Shown here: positions 45,586-54,851 of the stretch, piece after piece
Layout: every line of letters starts with the position of its first letter
Position numbering within the stretch: position 1 is the stretch's first letter
Assembly: GCF_023703085.1 (NCBI RefSeq)
Contig: NZ_JAMQJY010000002.1
Location: 434,001-498,000, forward strand
Reading direction: 5' to 3'
Length of the DNA stretch: 64,000 nt
Source of the DNA: Alkalicoccobacillus plakortidis
GTDB lineage: Bacteria; Bacillota; Bacilli; Bacillales; Bacillaceae_D
Translations under genes and position numbers: made by a program
The notes under the pieces: model-generated
Told to the model about the DNA's origin: nothing
The model's database searches: none
The model's input: the letters and a program-made list of their open reading frames with translations, nothing else

Positions 45586-46650
45586 TTATTTACGAATATC
45601 TTCTTTAAATATAGCTTTAATCGCCTTATATGCCGGCTTCCGTTTCAATTTATCATCAAAAAGAAGTGGGTAGGCAACACTCGCTCCTGGCTCCTCTGTA
45701 AACCCAATCCAACTATATGGATCAGCCGCACCCCAAACCGTGAAGGAGTCGCATGTTGCTTGCTGTAAACAGACCTTCATTATTTCTGCATATCGTTCTG
45801 CCTGTAGCTGTTGTTTCGTCTCCAGATCCTCCCCACTATGTTGGAGCTTTATGTCTAGTTCTGTAATATGTACTAAAAATCCTTCCTGCTCCATTTGATT
45901 CATTACATTTTGTACCTGATCAACATGAAAATCATTTGCAATATCTAAATGCATTTGCATGCCGATGCCATCTATTGGTACTCCCTTTTGGCGCAGCTCT
46001 GACAACCATTTTATCGTTGCTTCAGTTTTAGCAGAGGGTACTTCGTTCTCATAATCGTTATAAAACAGTAAAGCATCTGGATCTGCTTCTTTTGCCCATC
46101 GAAAAGCAAGTTCAATGTAATCTGAACCGATATGCTGCAGCCAGAAGTTCTCTTTCAGATTTCCTTTGTTATCAAACGCTTCATTTACTACATCCCAGGC
46201 ATAGATTCGACCTTGGTATTGCTTTACCGTTGTTTGGACATACTCTTTTAATAGGTTGGTTATTTCATCTCTGGTAAAATTGCCCTGATCGAGCCACCAA
46301 GGGATACGTTCCCATACGAGAGTGTGGCCTCTTACTTGAAGTCCATTTTCATCAGCAAATTGCACCATCTCATCTGCTTGACTGAAATCATACTTGCCTC
46401 GTTCAGGCATAACTAGTTCCATTTTCATTTCATTTTCAATGGTCACTGCATTAAACTCATTTTTAATCAACTCTCGATAGCCCGAATCATCTGAAAATGG
46501 CTGATAGCGCATAGCTGTGCCAAACAACATCTGTTCATCTTCAGCCATTGATCGTATTGTATGTTGATCCTGTATCTTCATCCAACCATACACCCCAGCA
46601 GAAATGATAAGTATACTACCTAAAACCTTGAACAATTTTCTATTCAACAT
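45586..46650 (-). CDS. GH10 endo-1,4-beta-xylanase, membrane-anchored
   Basis: The glycoside hydrolase family 10 domain has the acid/base glutamate in IYAWDVVNEAFDN and the nucleophile glutamate in LVHITELDIKL, with the typical NAVTIENEMKMELVMPERG and VRGHTLVWE substrate-binding segments and VWGAADPYSWI. An N-terminal hydrophobic segment (KLFKVLGSILIISAGVYGW) without an obvious cleavage site suggests a membrane anchor, so it may act on imported or cell-bound oligosaccharides. AGGAGG is 4 bases before the ATG at 46650 and 7 before the following TTG; either may be used. It forms an operon with the downstream esterase. Confidence 0.92.
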   Translation of the reverse strand: MLNRKLFKVLGSILIISAGVYGWMKIQDQHTIRSMAEDEQMLFGTAMRYQPFSDDSGYRELIKNEFNAVTIENEMKMELVMPERGKYDFSQADEMVQFADENGLQVRGHTLVWERIPWWLDQGNFTRDEITNLLKEYVQTTVKQYQGRIYAWDVVNEAFDNKGNLKENFWLQHIGSDYIELAFRWAKEADPDALLFYNDYENEVPSAKTEATIKWLSELRQKGVPIDGIGMQMHLDIANDFHVDQVQNVMNQMEQEGFLVHITELDIKLQHSGEDLETKQQLQAERYAEIMKVCLQQATCDSFTVWGAADPYSWIGFTEEPGASVAYPLLFDDKLKRKPAYKAIKAIFKEDIRK

Positions 46651-46840
46651 ATGCCTCCTGATAATCATTATGTAAGGACAACCACATTCTCTCTTGTTTA
46701 CACCATAATTTTAGTTTTTTTAACAAGGGTCAATGTAGGTTTCATTTTATAAAAACGGGTATTATGTTAGTGCTTACCACTAATAAGTTTACGGCCAAAT
46801 GATCTTTAAACTAAACATTAAAAATGTAGGAGGCCTACAC

Positions 46841-47797
46841 ATGGATAAACCATTATTATCAGTTATTGTTCCATCATACAACGAAGAAGAAAACATTGAT
46901 GCATTTTACCGTGCAATGAGAGATGAAGTGGCATCTACTCACTATCGATTAGAGGTTATTTTTGTAGACGACGGAAGTTCTGATCGAACATTAATAGAAT
47001 TGCAGCGTCTTTCGAAGTGGCATTCGAACGTCAAATACGTATCCTTTACTCGAAATTTCGGAAAAGAGTCGGCAATATTAGCTGGATTCCAACATGCTAA
47101 GGGAGACTGTCTAATTGTAATAGATGCAGATCTTCAACACCCTGTTGAGCTTGTACATGAGTTATTACTTGGTTTTGAAGAAGGCTATGATCAAGTCATT
47201 GCCCAACGCGACCGCAAAGGAGAGAGTTTTCTACGCAGTACACTCTCAACTTTATACTATAAATTGATGAACAAGGTTGTCGATGTAAAACTTGAAAATG
47301 GAGTCGGTGACTTCCGCCTTCTGAGCCGTCGTGCTGTTGATGCATTACTTGTATTGAGTGAAGGAAACCGCTTTTCAAAAGGGTTATTCTCATGGATCGG
47401 TTTTGACCAAAAGGTTGTGCATTACGAAAACGTAATCCGGAAAAATGGTCAATCAAAGTGGTCCATGCAAAAGTTGATTAACTACGGGATTGATGGAATT
47501 GTTTCATTTAACATGAAGCCATTACGTCTTTGCCTATATGCAGGATCTGGGATTTTGCTCTTTTCTTTAGCGTATATTCTCTATACCTTCTATCAAATCA
47601 CTCAAACAGGTGTTGATGTTCCAGGGTATTTCACTTTAATCTCTGCGATTCTGTTCTTAGGTGGTATTCAGCTCGTTAGCTTGGGAATCATCGGAGAATA
47701 TATTGGTCGGATTTATAATGAAACCAAGAGACGTCCTCACTATCTAGTGAAGGAAACTAATTTGGATCGAGGCATTAGGTATGAAAAAGCTAAATAA
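46841..47797 (+). CDS. csbB: GT2 polyprenyl-phosphate glycosyltransferase CsbB-like
   Basis: The 318-residue protein transfers a sugar from a nucleotide donor to undecaprenyl phosphate on the cytoplasmic face. The GT2 domain has SVIVPSYNEEENIDAFY, FVDDGSSDRTLIEL, SFTRNFGKESAILAGFQHAKGD and the DxD in VIDADLQHPVEL, with QRDRKGESF and GDFRLLSRRAVDAL. Two C-terminal membrane helices follow, as in CsbB and GtrB. AGGAGG precedes the ATG at 46841. The gtcA-like and yfhO genes overlap in series downstream, giving a complete three-component glycosylation system like that shown to decorate lipoteichoic acid with GlcNAc in B. subtilis. Confidence 0.9.
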   Translation: MDKPLLSVIVPSYNEEENIDAFYRAMRDEVASTHYRLEVIFVDDGSSDRTLIELQRLSKWHSNVKYVSFTRNFGKESAILAGFQHAKGDCLIVIDADLQHPVELVHELLLGFEEGYDQVIAQRDRKGESFLRSTLSTLYYKLMNKVVDVKLENGVGDFRLLSRRAVDALLVLSEGNRFSKGLFSWIGFDQKVVHYENVIRKNGQSKWSMQKLINYGIDGIVSFNMKPLRLCLYAGSGILLFSLAYILYTFYQITQTGVDVPGYFTLISAILFLGGIQLVSLGIIGEYIGRIYNETKRRPHYLVKETNLDRGIRYEKAK

Positions 47798-48176
47798 TGA
47801 ATTCTTCCGATTTGCCATTGTTGGAGGAGTAAACACACTCAATTACTATTTGATTTTTTTACTCCTTAACAATGTCTTTAACTTTTATTATATGGTTGCG
47901 CATATTACAGGTATTTTTATAAGTATGATCATCTCATATTTTCTCAATTGTTATTTCACATACGGTGTTAAACCAACTTGGCGGAAATTCTTTCAGTTCC
48001 CTCTTACCCAACTTGTAAACGTAACTGTTTCCTCAAGTCTGGTATTTGTGTTTGTTGAACTGTTTTCTCTATCGAGTAATATTGCACCAATCGCCGCAAT
48101 GTTTATCACAGTTCCTGTCACATTTCTTGTTACAGGGAAAATCTTAAAACAAAATGGAGCCCAACATGAAACGTAA
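47781..48176 (+). CDS. GtrA/GtcA-family flippase-like membrane protein
   Basis: A 131-residue protein with four hydrophobic helices and the GtrA-family opening FFRFAIVGGVNTLNYYLIFLLL, then FISMIISYFLNCYFTYG and a basic tail. GtrA/GtcA proteins are thought to flip the undecaprenyl-linked sugar made by the GT2 partner. The ATG overlaps the csbB end by 17 bases and its own stop overlaps yfhO. In B. subtilis the gtcA gene is elsewhere, so finding it inside the csbB-yfhO unit strengthens the functional link. Confidence 0.88.
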   Translation: MKKLNNEFFRFAIVGGVNTLNYYLIFLLLNNVFNFYYMVAHITGIFISMIISYFLNCYFTYGVKPTWRKFFQFPLTQLVNVTVSSSLVFVFVELFSLSSNIAPIAAMFITVPVTFLVTGKILKQNGAQHET

Positions 48177-50779
48177 AAGCAAATTCTGGTTACTTTTATT
48201 TATAAGTCTTGCCTTTGCCTTTCTTGCGCACTTTTTCTTCTTAAAGGAGTTAACGAATGGCCGCTATATGGTTGGACCTAATGATGGTCTTTCTCAAATG
48301 CTGCCATTCAAACATTTTCTTTACCAGCAATATACAAGTGGACAGTGGTTCTATTCACATGATTTTGGACTTGGCAGTGGCACGTTTGCCCAGCTAGCTT
48401 ATTACTTCTCCACAAACATGGTGTTTCTTGTAACCGTGTTTTTTGTTTGGTTGATGGAGACACTTTCAATCATAGGCTCACCTGATTTATTATTCTGGGC
48501 TCAAGCCGGCGTATTTGTCAGTGTATTCCGCATGACTGTGATTGTTATGATTACAACCGCTGTTTTTCGTTATTTTAAGCTCGGATTTTTCCCATCATTT
48601 GCTTGGAGCCGTCCTTTATGCTAGCAGTGTCATGTATTTCCGCCACGCAGCCTTTTGGGAGTTCTTTGCAGATGCCTATCTATGGATTCCTCTGCTTGTA
48701 CTTGGAATTGAAAAAATCATTCGAGAAAAGCAACCACTTTGGCTCATTATTGCACTAAGTCTATCTATGTTTAATAACTTTTATTTTGCCTATATGAGCT
48801 GCTTGTTTGTTGCCATTTATGTATTGCTTAGATGGTGTATTCGTTTTAAAGAAGACAAAGCATCCATCTTGGAACAAATTAAATTATACATACCTGCTAT
48901 CATTCTAAGTTTTGCTATTGGAGCGATTTCCTTTATCCCTGCTGTGTATGGATTTCTGAATAACTATCGCCCTCCATTTGAGGATCCAATTGACTTCTTA
49001 GACCTTAGAGACAATATCTTATTCACAAGTCGGACACTCATTTTACCAGCACTTTTTATTTCATTTCTGTTTGTTAAAAGCTTGTATAAAAATAAGGTTT
49101 TTCGTTTTTTTGCAGTTCTGTCGCTGCTCTATATCATATTGCACTTTATCCCACTTGCAGCGAGTGTATTTAACGGCTTTTCTGCACCGCAGAACCGGTT
49201 TGAATATATGGGGTCCTTTGCGATTGGCGGAGCAACCGCCGTTGCACTAACAAAGCTTTCCGAGATATCAAGGAAACAAATGCTGATTTCAGCTGCACTT
49301 ACAGCTATTCTGTTTCTTATTGTGTATTTAACTGATCGTTCACTTGAATTAAGTAACCTAGGAATAACAGAGCTCTTAATTGTTCTCCCAATTATGCTTC
49401 TGGCTTTTCTATGGGTTGGTCTGCGGCGTCCTGACTATGGGATGGGGTTGCTTACTATATCAGTGGTAGCTACACAGCTACTGGTCTCCTATAACTATCA
49501 AGACCAACAGTTATCACAAGATGGGAACCTTACCAATTCAAATGAACAGTATATTATTGAAAACTATCAACCGCCTGAACAGACAGAATTAATTCATTCT
49601 GTTCTTGAACAAGATGAGGACCCCTTAGCCAGATTAGAGTGGGTGATCGGTGGCAGAAGCGGACGCAATAATACGGGAATGGTTCAAGACTTCCCTAGTA
49701 TTAGTAGTTATTCAAGTGTGCTTAATCAACATCTTCTATTCTTTTATTACGAAGATCTGCAGATTGATATGAAGCGAGAAAGCGTCAGTCGTTATTCTGG
49801 TTTTGGTGATCGAACGAATTTGTATAGTTTACTAGGTGGCAAGTACATTCTTTTCCCGAAAGATGAAAAGATACATGCTCCTTATGGGTTTGAACCTTTT
49901 GAAGAAAATGAGAGTTATATCATCTATCGTAACGAAAATATGCTACCATTTGCGCGCACTACTTCAACTGTATACAGTGAAGAGCAATTAGAAGAGCTTC
50001 CTCCATTAACAAGAGAACATGCTATGCTTGATGGAGTCATACTAGATGATGCTGATCCTACTATGCAATCTGAGGTACCAGATCCAGCAGAGAACTTTAT
50101 CAATGATGTTGATATTGAAGCAGTAGGAGGCAACTATGAAAATGGGATTCTCACCATTACTGATGATCGAGGCGGTCTCGACTTACAGATCCCTTCAGAT
50201 GAAGCAGATGGAAACGGTGATCTTTATGTAGCCTTTCATCTTCTTAATCAATCAGAAAGTGCTAAACTCTTTAGACTTGATGTTAATGATTTTACGACAG
50301 ATCGTAAATCACTCGAATCGATTTACCGAACGGGCATTAATGATTTAACCATCCGTGTGCCTAAGGAAGAAACGATTTCGATTCGCATGAGAAAGGGAAG
50401 CTATCAAATTGATGACTTTTCTATATACAGTGAGAACTATGACACATTAAATCAAGCAATTGAAACATCCAACACAGAAGACGTACCTGTAAGCATCGAC
50501 GGGAGAAAAATGTCCTTTTCGGTGGAAGATGCAACTGATATTGAATACCTTAGTATTCCAGTTCCTTATGAAAAAGGCTGGACAGTAAAAGTGAATGGCG
50601 AGACAAAACCTATCGAAAAAGCGAATTACTCTTTTATGGCTGTAGCATTGGAAAATGGAGAGAATCAAATCGAATTCTCGTACCTACCTCCGTTTTTCAA
50701 AGAATCCGCAGCAGCTACAATTGCTGGTCTGCTGCTAACAGGGATATGGCTTACTTTAAGAAAAAGACGTTCTCGATAA
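48166..50779 (+). CDS. yfhO: YfhO-family GT-C membrane glycosyltransferase (one frameshift in this sequence)
   Basis: About 870 residues: twelve or more helices, then an extracytoplasmic beta-rich C-terminal part and one last helix (AAATIAGLLLTGIWLTL) with a basic tail. Family features include GPNDGLSQMLPFKHFLYQQY near the start and the late VPYEKGWTVKVNGE and FSYLPPFF segments. YfhO is the GT-C enzyme that transfers the flipped sugar to the polymer outside the membrane. The break near 48603 reads GCTTGG where GCTGG gives FAGAVLYASS. ATG at 48166 (MKRKSKFW) overlaps the gtcA-like stop. A strong terminator follows. Confidence 0.9.
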
Positions 50780-50783
50780 TAAG

Positions 50784-50829
50784 AAAGTGAGATGAGCGAT
50801 CACAAGCTCGTCTCACTTTTTTTTCATGA
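50784..50829 (+). terminator. Intrinsic terminator after yfhO
   Basis: AAGTGAGATGAGC and GCTCGTCTCACTT pair with a single offset, followed by eight T. It ends the csbB-gtcA-yfhO operon. Confidence 0.9.
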
Positions 50830-50970
50830 GGCTGGGATAGGAGATACTTAATAACTAGAGAGTGAGACTACTGCTTCAGGCCTGGTATAAGAACCAACGC
50901 CCTCCCGCGGAAAGCGTGCCGCCCATCCCGGTAGCGGAATGACTTCAGATTCCCAATGACGTACGTTAGT
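50830..50970. repeat. Probable dispersed GC-rich intergenic repeat
   Basis: A stretch starting GAGGCTGGGATA and containing CCCGCGGAAAGCG and GGTAGCGGAATGA stands out from the AT-rich surroundings. Similar GC-rich blocks, rich in CCGC and GCGGA, are common as dispersed intergenic repeats in Bacillaceae. Only one clear copy is in this window, so repeat status is an inference. Confidence 0.35.
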
Positions 50971-51011
50971 TCATGGTATGTAAAAAAAAGCTAACACTTT
51001 ATATCCACTTT

Positions 51012-51043
51012 GTGTTAACCTACATAAATAACAGGTTAACAAT
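51012..51043. promoter_or_regulatory. BirA operator upstream of bioY
   Basis: GTGTTAACC and GGTTAACAA form an inverted repeat separated by 13-14 bases, the standard Bacillus BirA biotin operator. It lies 15 bases before the bioY start and should repress uptake when biotin is plentiful. Confidence 0.88.
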
Positions 51044-51057
51044 AGGAGTGAAGAAAA

Positions 51058-51698
51058 TGAATGCACAGTCAACCAAGCTTAGAGATCTTATTCATTGTGG
51101 AATTTTTGCCGCCATTACAGCTGTGTTAGCACAAATTGAAATCCCTCTGCCTCTTGTCCCAATAAGTGGGCAAACCCTTGCAGTTGGCTTAGCTGCTACC
51201 ATCTTAGGAAGTCGTAAAGGAGCACTGGCTATGCTTTGTTATGTCTTACTTGGCACTGTTGGGTTACCAGTATTTGCAGGGGCCACTGGTGGAATACCTA
51301 TCTTGTTTGGACCAACCGGAGGATATATATTTGCCTTTATCTTCACTGCATTTATTACAGGTTATTACTTAGAAAAAACATCCTTTACTCTAGTACAAGC
51401 AATGATTGCTAATACGATTGCAATGGTCATTGCATTATTCATCGGAACGGTTTGGCTGAAATATGCTCTTGACTTATCATGGCCTGCTGCGATGGTTGCT
51501 GGTGTGACTCCATTTATCATTCCAGGACTTATTAAGGCATTCCTTGCTAGTTGGATTGGCATTAATGTACGAAAACGATTATTAACAGCTAATATTATCC
51601 AAGATCATTCCACTAAACAAAAAGTACCAAGCATAAAAAAAAGCGAGGAACCGTTTAATGGAGTCCTTCGCTTTTTTTGTTATACATCCTTAAAATGA
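51058..51698 (+). CDS. bioY: Biotin transporter substrate-specificity component BioY
   Basis: BioY is the S-component that binds biotin, alone or with an ECF module. The 213-residue protein has six hydrophobic segments and the family signatures LAQIEIPLPLVPISGQTLAVGLA near residues 20-43 and GTVGLPVFAGATGGIPILFGPTGGYIFAF near 70-98. AGGAGTGAAGAAA precedes the ATG at 51058. The last 30 residues (KQKVPSIKKSEEPFNG and on) are unlike BioY and overlap a bidirectional terminator and the end of the convergent GNAT gene, so the C-terminus has probably run on beyond the usual stop. Confidence 0.92.
51635..51679. terminator. Bidirectional terminator inside the 3' end of bioY
   Basis: AAGCGAGGA and TCCTTCGCTT form a stem with one bulge, flanked by eight A and seven T. 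It lies within the last codons of bioY and directly after the stop of the convergent GNAT gene. Confidence 0.8.
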
Positions 51699-52525
51699 AA
51701 CAGCTTTGAATCTAACAGATGCTTAAACCCAATTTCCTGATAGATATGATTGGAGGTGGGGTTAGACAAATCAGTATAAAGTGATAATGTTTGATAACCT
51801 TCTTCTAACATCTTCGCACTAACTGCGGCCACACAAGCAGAAGCATACCCTTTTTTTCGGTGCTCTCTAGGAGTAAACACAAAGGAAATATTCATATTCG
51901 TTTTGCTTGGCCTTGTCGCTGCGGCCATGGAAACAAGCTCTCCTTGATGCTCCCAGACGTAGATTTGACGCTCCCTCAGAAATCTAGTAACACGTTCATG
52001 AGCTTCGTCCTCAGTCAACGAAACATGTGCATCTTCGGCAAATTGAAGTGCCCACTTTATGAGCAACTTTTCCTGGTCTGGTTGACCGAGTCTTAATCTA
52101 CCTGGTACTGATTCAGGAAACTGAACATGCTCTAGCTGGTAGATTCTTTGAGCCACGCTAAGATGACTATTCTTCTCTACTAATTGACTATATTGAACAG
52201 AAAACCACTCTGCATATGGAAGTTCACCCATAATTCCTGGAAGCTCTTTGACCTCTTTAGCGAGTATCGTGACACACTCCTGAAGCTCTAAATCTGTGAT
52301 CTCCGCCAAAACTACTAATAAAGCCTGCTCATCGATGCTTTGCAACAAAAGCATTACCGGTTCATCTTCTCTTGAGAAAACAACGGCCAAATGAGGATCT
52401 CTTTCTGGGTTATCTTGATTCGCGTTTATAATTCCAATAGTAAGATTGTGAGCCACTTCTTTTTTTTGCAACAACTCTACATATGGATGAAGCTCTTTCC
52501 AGTTTTTCAGAAATTCTGCTTGCAC
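51680..52525 (-). CDS. Two-part GNAT N-acetyltransferase
   Basis: A protein of about 281 residues. The N-terminal 130 residues are a GNAT-like domain without clear motifs. The C-terminal half has VSMAAATRPSKTNMNISFVFTPREHRKKGYASACVAAVSAKMLEEG (acetyl-CoA loop RKKGYA) and a final YQEIGFKHLLDSKLFHF. Such two-domain GNATs are common in Bacilli without known substrates. The frame starts at GTG 52534, but AAGGGG is six bases before the GTG at 52525, which I prefer. It sits 13 bases after yfhP and may share its transcript. Confidence 0.85.
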   Translation of the reverse strand: MQAEFLKNWKELHPYVELLQKKEVAHNLTIGIINANQDNPERDPHLAVVFSREDEPVMLLLQSIDEQALLVVLAEITDLELQECVTILAKEVKELPGIMGELPYAEWFSVQYSQLVEKNSHLSVAQRIYQLEHVQFPESVPGRLRLGQPDQEKLLIKWALQFAEDAHVSLTEDEAHERVTRFLRERQIYVWEHQGELVSMAAATRPSKTNMNISFVFTPREHRKKGYASACVAAVSAKMLEEGYQTLSLYTDLSNPTSNHIYQEIGFKHLLDSKLFHFKDV

Positions 52526-52537
52526 ACGTTTCACCCC

Positions 52538-53413
52538 TTATTCCGTAAGATCAATGTACTCAAACAGCATAGGTCCTCCACCTCTATTAAACCGAGGATC
52601 ATAGATCCCAAGTTTGTCATCCTCTGTAGTCACAACGACAAATGGAGACCAGGTCATTAGCACCTCTGCACGTGGGTTCCCCTCAAAAAGTGGTGTTAAA
52701 TCTTCCTCTTCACTAGAATCAATTATTACAGGTTCACTCTGCTTAGACCATAATGATTGATCATAAATGAAGATCTCATTATCTTCTTTTGCAAGGACTG
52801 TAAAATGTCCAGGTAGAAAGCTTGCTGTTAGTGTTGTTTGTTCATACGTAGTTCGAGCTTCCTGATGAACAATTTGTCCTTGAATAGCTTGTGCCCCAAT
52901 ATGAATGAATACCAAAATCCAGGCTACACGCCAAATTTTATAAACTGGTAGGCTTTTACGTACCTTCTTTAAAATATATGCACAAAGGAAGATTCCCCAT
53001 ATAACAAGATCAACTATCGGAATGACGCCAATAGTTACTCTCATCGATGATATGGGTTCAAAAAATCCCGTGCCCCAAGCGTTTAAGGAATCGGATCCAA
53101 TATGAATCAATACATTAACAAAAGCCAAAAAAAAGATCATCTTATCTTTTTTTCGCCAGATCAAAAACACAATAAGATAAATAAGAAGTGCCCAAATTGG
53201 AGCAACGAAGACTGAATGAGTCAGCCCACGATGCCACATTTGGTCCATTATCCGTCCTGTCTCTGTTACTCTAGCAATAATATCAAGGTCAGGAGCTTGA
53301 CTGCTGGCTAGAGCCGTAAACAATAGAGCTCTCTTTGTTTGTTTATCTTTTTCTTTTTTGTTGATGGCTCCATAGGTAGTCAAACCAAATAAAGTATGCG
53401 TAATCGTATCCAT
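52538..53413 (-). CDS. yfhP: YfhP-like membrane-bound metal-dependent hydrolase family protein (DUF457)
   Basis: The 291-residue protein has the DUF457/YdjM hallmark MDTITHTLFGLTTYGAI with histidine near the start, SSQAPDLDIIARV and WHRGLTHSVFVAPIWALLIYL, within four or five membrane helices, followed by an extracytoplasmic beta-rich tail (FLPGHFTVLAKEDNEIFIYD). The family name is historical; no reaction is established, and in B. subtilis YfhP affects expression of neighbouring genes. In B. subtilis yfhP follows yfhO; here bioY and a GNAT gene lie between. The ATG at 53413 overlaps the M20 peptidase stop region. Confidence 0.85.
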   Translation of the reverse strand: MDTITHTLFGLTTYGAINKKEKDKQTKRALLFTALASSQAPDLDIIARVTETGRIMDQMWHRGLTHSVFVAPIWALLIYLIVFLIWRKKDKMIFFLAFVNVLIHIGSDSLNAWGTGFFEPISSMRVTIGVIPIVDLVIWGIFLCAYILKKVRKSLPVYKIWRVAWILVFIHIGAQAIQGQIVHQEARTTYEQTTLTASFLPGHFTVLAKEDNEIFIYDQSLWSKQSEPVIIDSSEEEDLTPLFEGNPRAEVLMTWSPFVVVTTEDDKLGIYDPRFNRGGGPMLFEYIDLTE

Positions 53414-53414
53414 A

Positions 53415-54677
53415 TTATTTCTTCGGTAATAATGGCAAAGTCGTTCGAGCAATACCACTTAAGCCTAGAATGGTCAAAAATACTCTCTGCGGTCCAAGAT
53501 GTGCGTCCGTTGGATCAAACCACTCATCAAGAGAATGAGCTCCGCCTGCTTGTCCCCCTGCTCCAAGTGTAATTGCAGGCACACCAATGCTGATTGGATA
53601 ATTTGCATCCGTACTAATCGCTTCTTCTAATGTTGGCAAAAGTCCAAGCTGTGTAGTAGCTGCCCATGCTGTTTGAACAATTTCTGCATCATCAGCTTGT
53701 GTTCCAACAGGACGATCTCCCAATTTTTTTATGTCTACACGTATTCCATTTTCACCGAATTGTCCCCAAGCGCTGATTCTCATCTTCTGCAGCCTGCTGA
53801 AAGATAACTTGAACTCGACTATCAATCTCATCCAAGCTCTTTTTTACCATTTGAGCGTATATCTAGGTATAATTTTGCTTGTTCAGCGATGGCGGTGGGA
53901 ATCGTTCCTCCCTCCACAACTCCTACATTAAACGTTGTTTTAGGATTAGTTGTCGTTTCAAGGTCTGCAATGAGTGAAATTGCACGCCCAAGCCGCATGA
54001 ACAGCACTCGGTGTGCCAAACGCTCCAAAGCTGTGACCTCCTGATCCTGTATATGTAATTTCATAACGGTAGCTACCTGTGCCTTTATAGACAATGGCAC
54101 TTGGAGACACTGCATCAATTGAGATAAAGCCATCTACTTCTTGATTCTCTTTAAAAAACGCCTTGACGCCTCTTAAATCACCAGGACCCTCTTCTCCTAC
54201 TGTGCCTCCAAAGATGATATCTGCCTCTGGTTTGATTCCAGTATGCTTAAACGCCCGAACAATGGACAATAGCGCAGCTAAACCTCTTGCATCATCTGTA
54301 ATACCCGCCCCAAAATAAATGCCGTCCTTTTCAGTCACTGTTACATCCGTATCAATTGAAAACACGCTATCAATGTGCGCACTCACAAACAATGCTGGAC
54401 TAGAACGCTCTCCTTTTAGAATGCCATATACATTTCCTTCTGCATCTTGTTTTACCTCTTCTAAACCAAGCTCTTCTAACTTCTTCTTATAAGCTAGTGC
54501 CCGGTTTGTTTCTGCAAATGGTGGTGCACTAATCTCAGCAAGCTCAATTTGTTCCTTTAAGGTTTGAGCTTGATCCGCTTCCAAAAATTCTAAGCCTTTT
54601 TTCACATCTTGATGATCATGTAGATGAGAGAATACCGTCTCGATCTCTTTGTCTAATTTGTATGATGCTTCTGACAT
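53415..54677 (-). CDS. M20-family aminopeptidase (PepT/YqjE-like), three frameshifts in this sequence
   Basis: Four frame pieces join into one protein of about 420 residues. The co-catalytic metal site is complete: FVSAHIDSVF, FGAGITDDARGLAALLSI, GGTVGEEGPGDLRGVKAFF (catalytic Glu and metal Glu), SIDAVSP, and GGAHSLDEWFD for the last histidine. The dimerisation domain begins YRYEITYTGSGGHSFGAF. Breaks are near 53990 (HAAGRAISLIADL), 53834 (KKELDEIDSRV) and 53768 (ENQRWGQFGENG); each shows CCAAGC on the plus strand where CCAGC restores frame. GGAGG eight bases before the ATG at 54677 (MSEASYKLDKE) fixes the start; the longer frame to 54758 is not used. Confidence 0.88.
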
Positions 54678-54805
54678 AGATAACGCCTCCAATATATTTG
54701 TAAAACAATTCTGATCCTTTTCTCTATAAGTATATCGCACTCTTACTCTATGAGACAAAATAAAGACCTATTCGAAGCGCGCATAGATCATAGCTTAAAA
54801 AGCAT

Positions 54806-54845
54806 TCAAAAAGCCTCTCGAACGAAATCATTCGGAGGCCTCTAG
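54806..54845 (-). terminator. Intrinsic terminator after the carbonic-anhydrase-like gene
   Basis: GCCTC..GAATG and CGTTC..GAGGC pair on the minus strand with one mismatch and end in TTTTTG. It follows the stop at 54852. Confidence 0.8.
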
Positions 54846-54851
54846 CAGTTC

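Noticed and set aside
50830..50970. Insertion sequence remnant
   Set aside because: No transposase fragment, terminal inverted repeat or target duplication was visible; the stretch is too short to support more than a dispersed repeat.
53415..54677. Three separate small genes in place of one M20 peptidase
   Set aside because: The pieces are consecutive parts of one M20 protein and each break is repaired by the same CCAAGC to CCAGC change.
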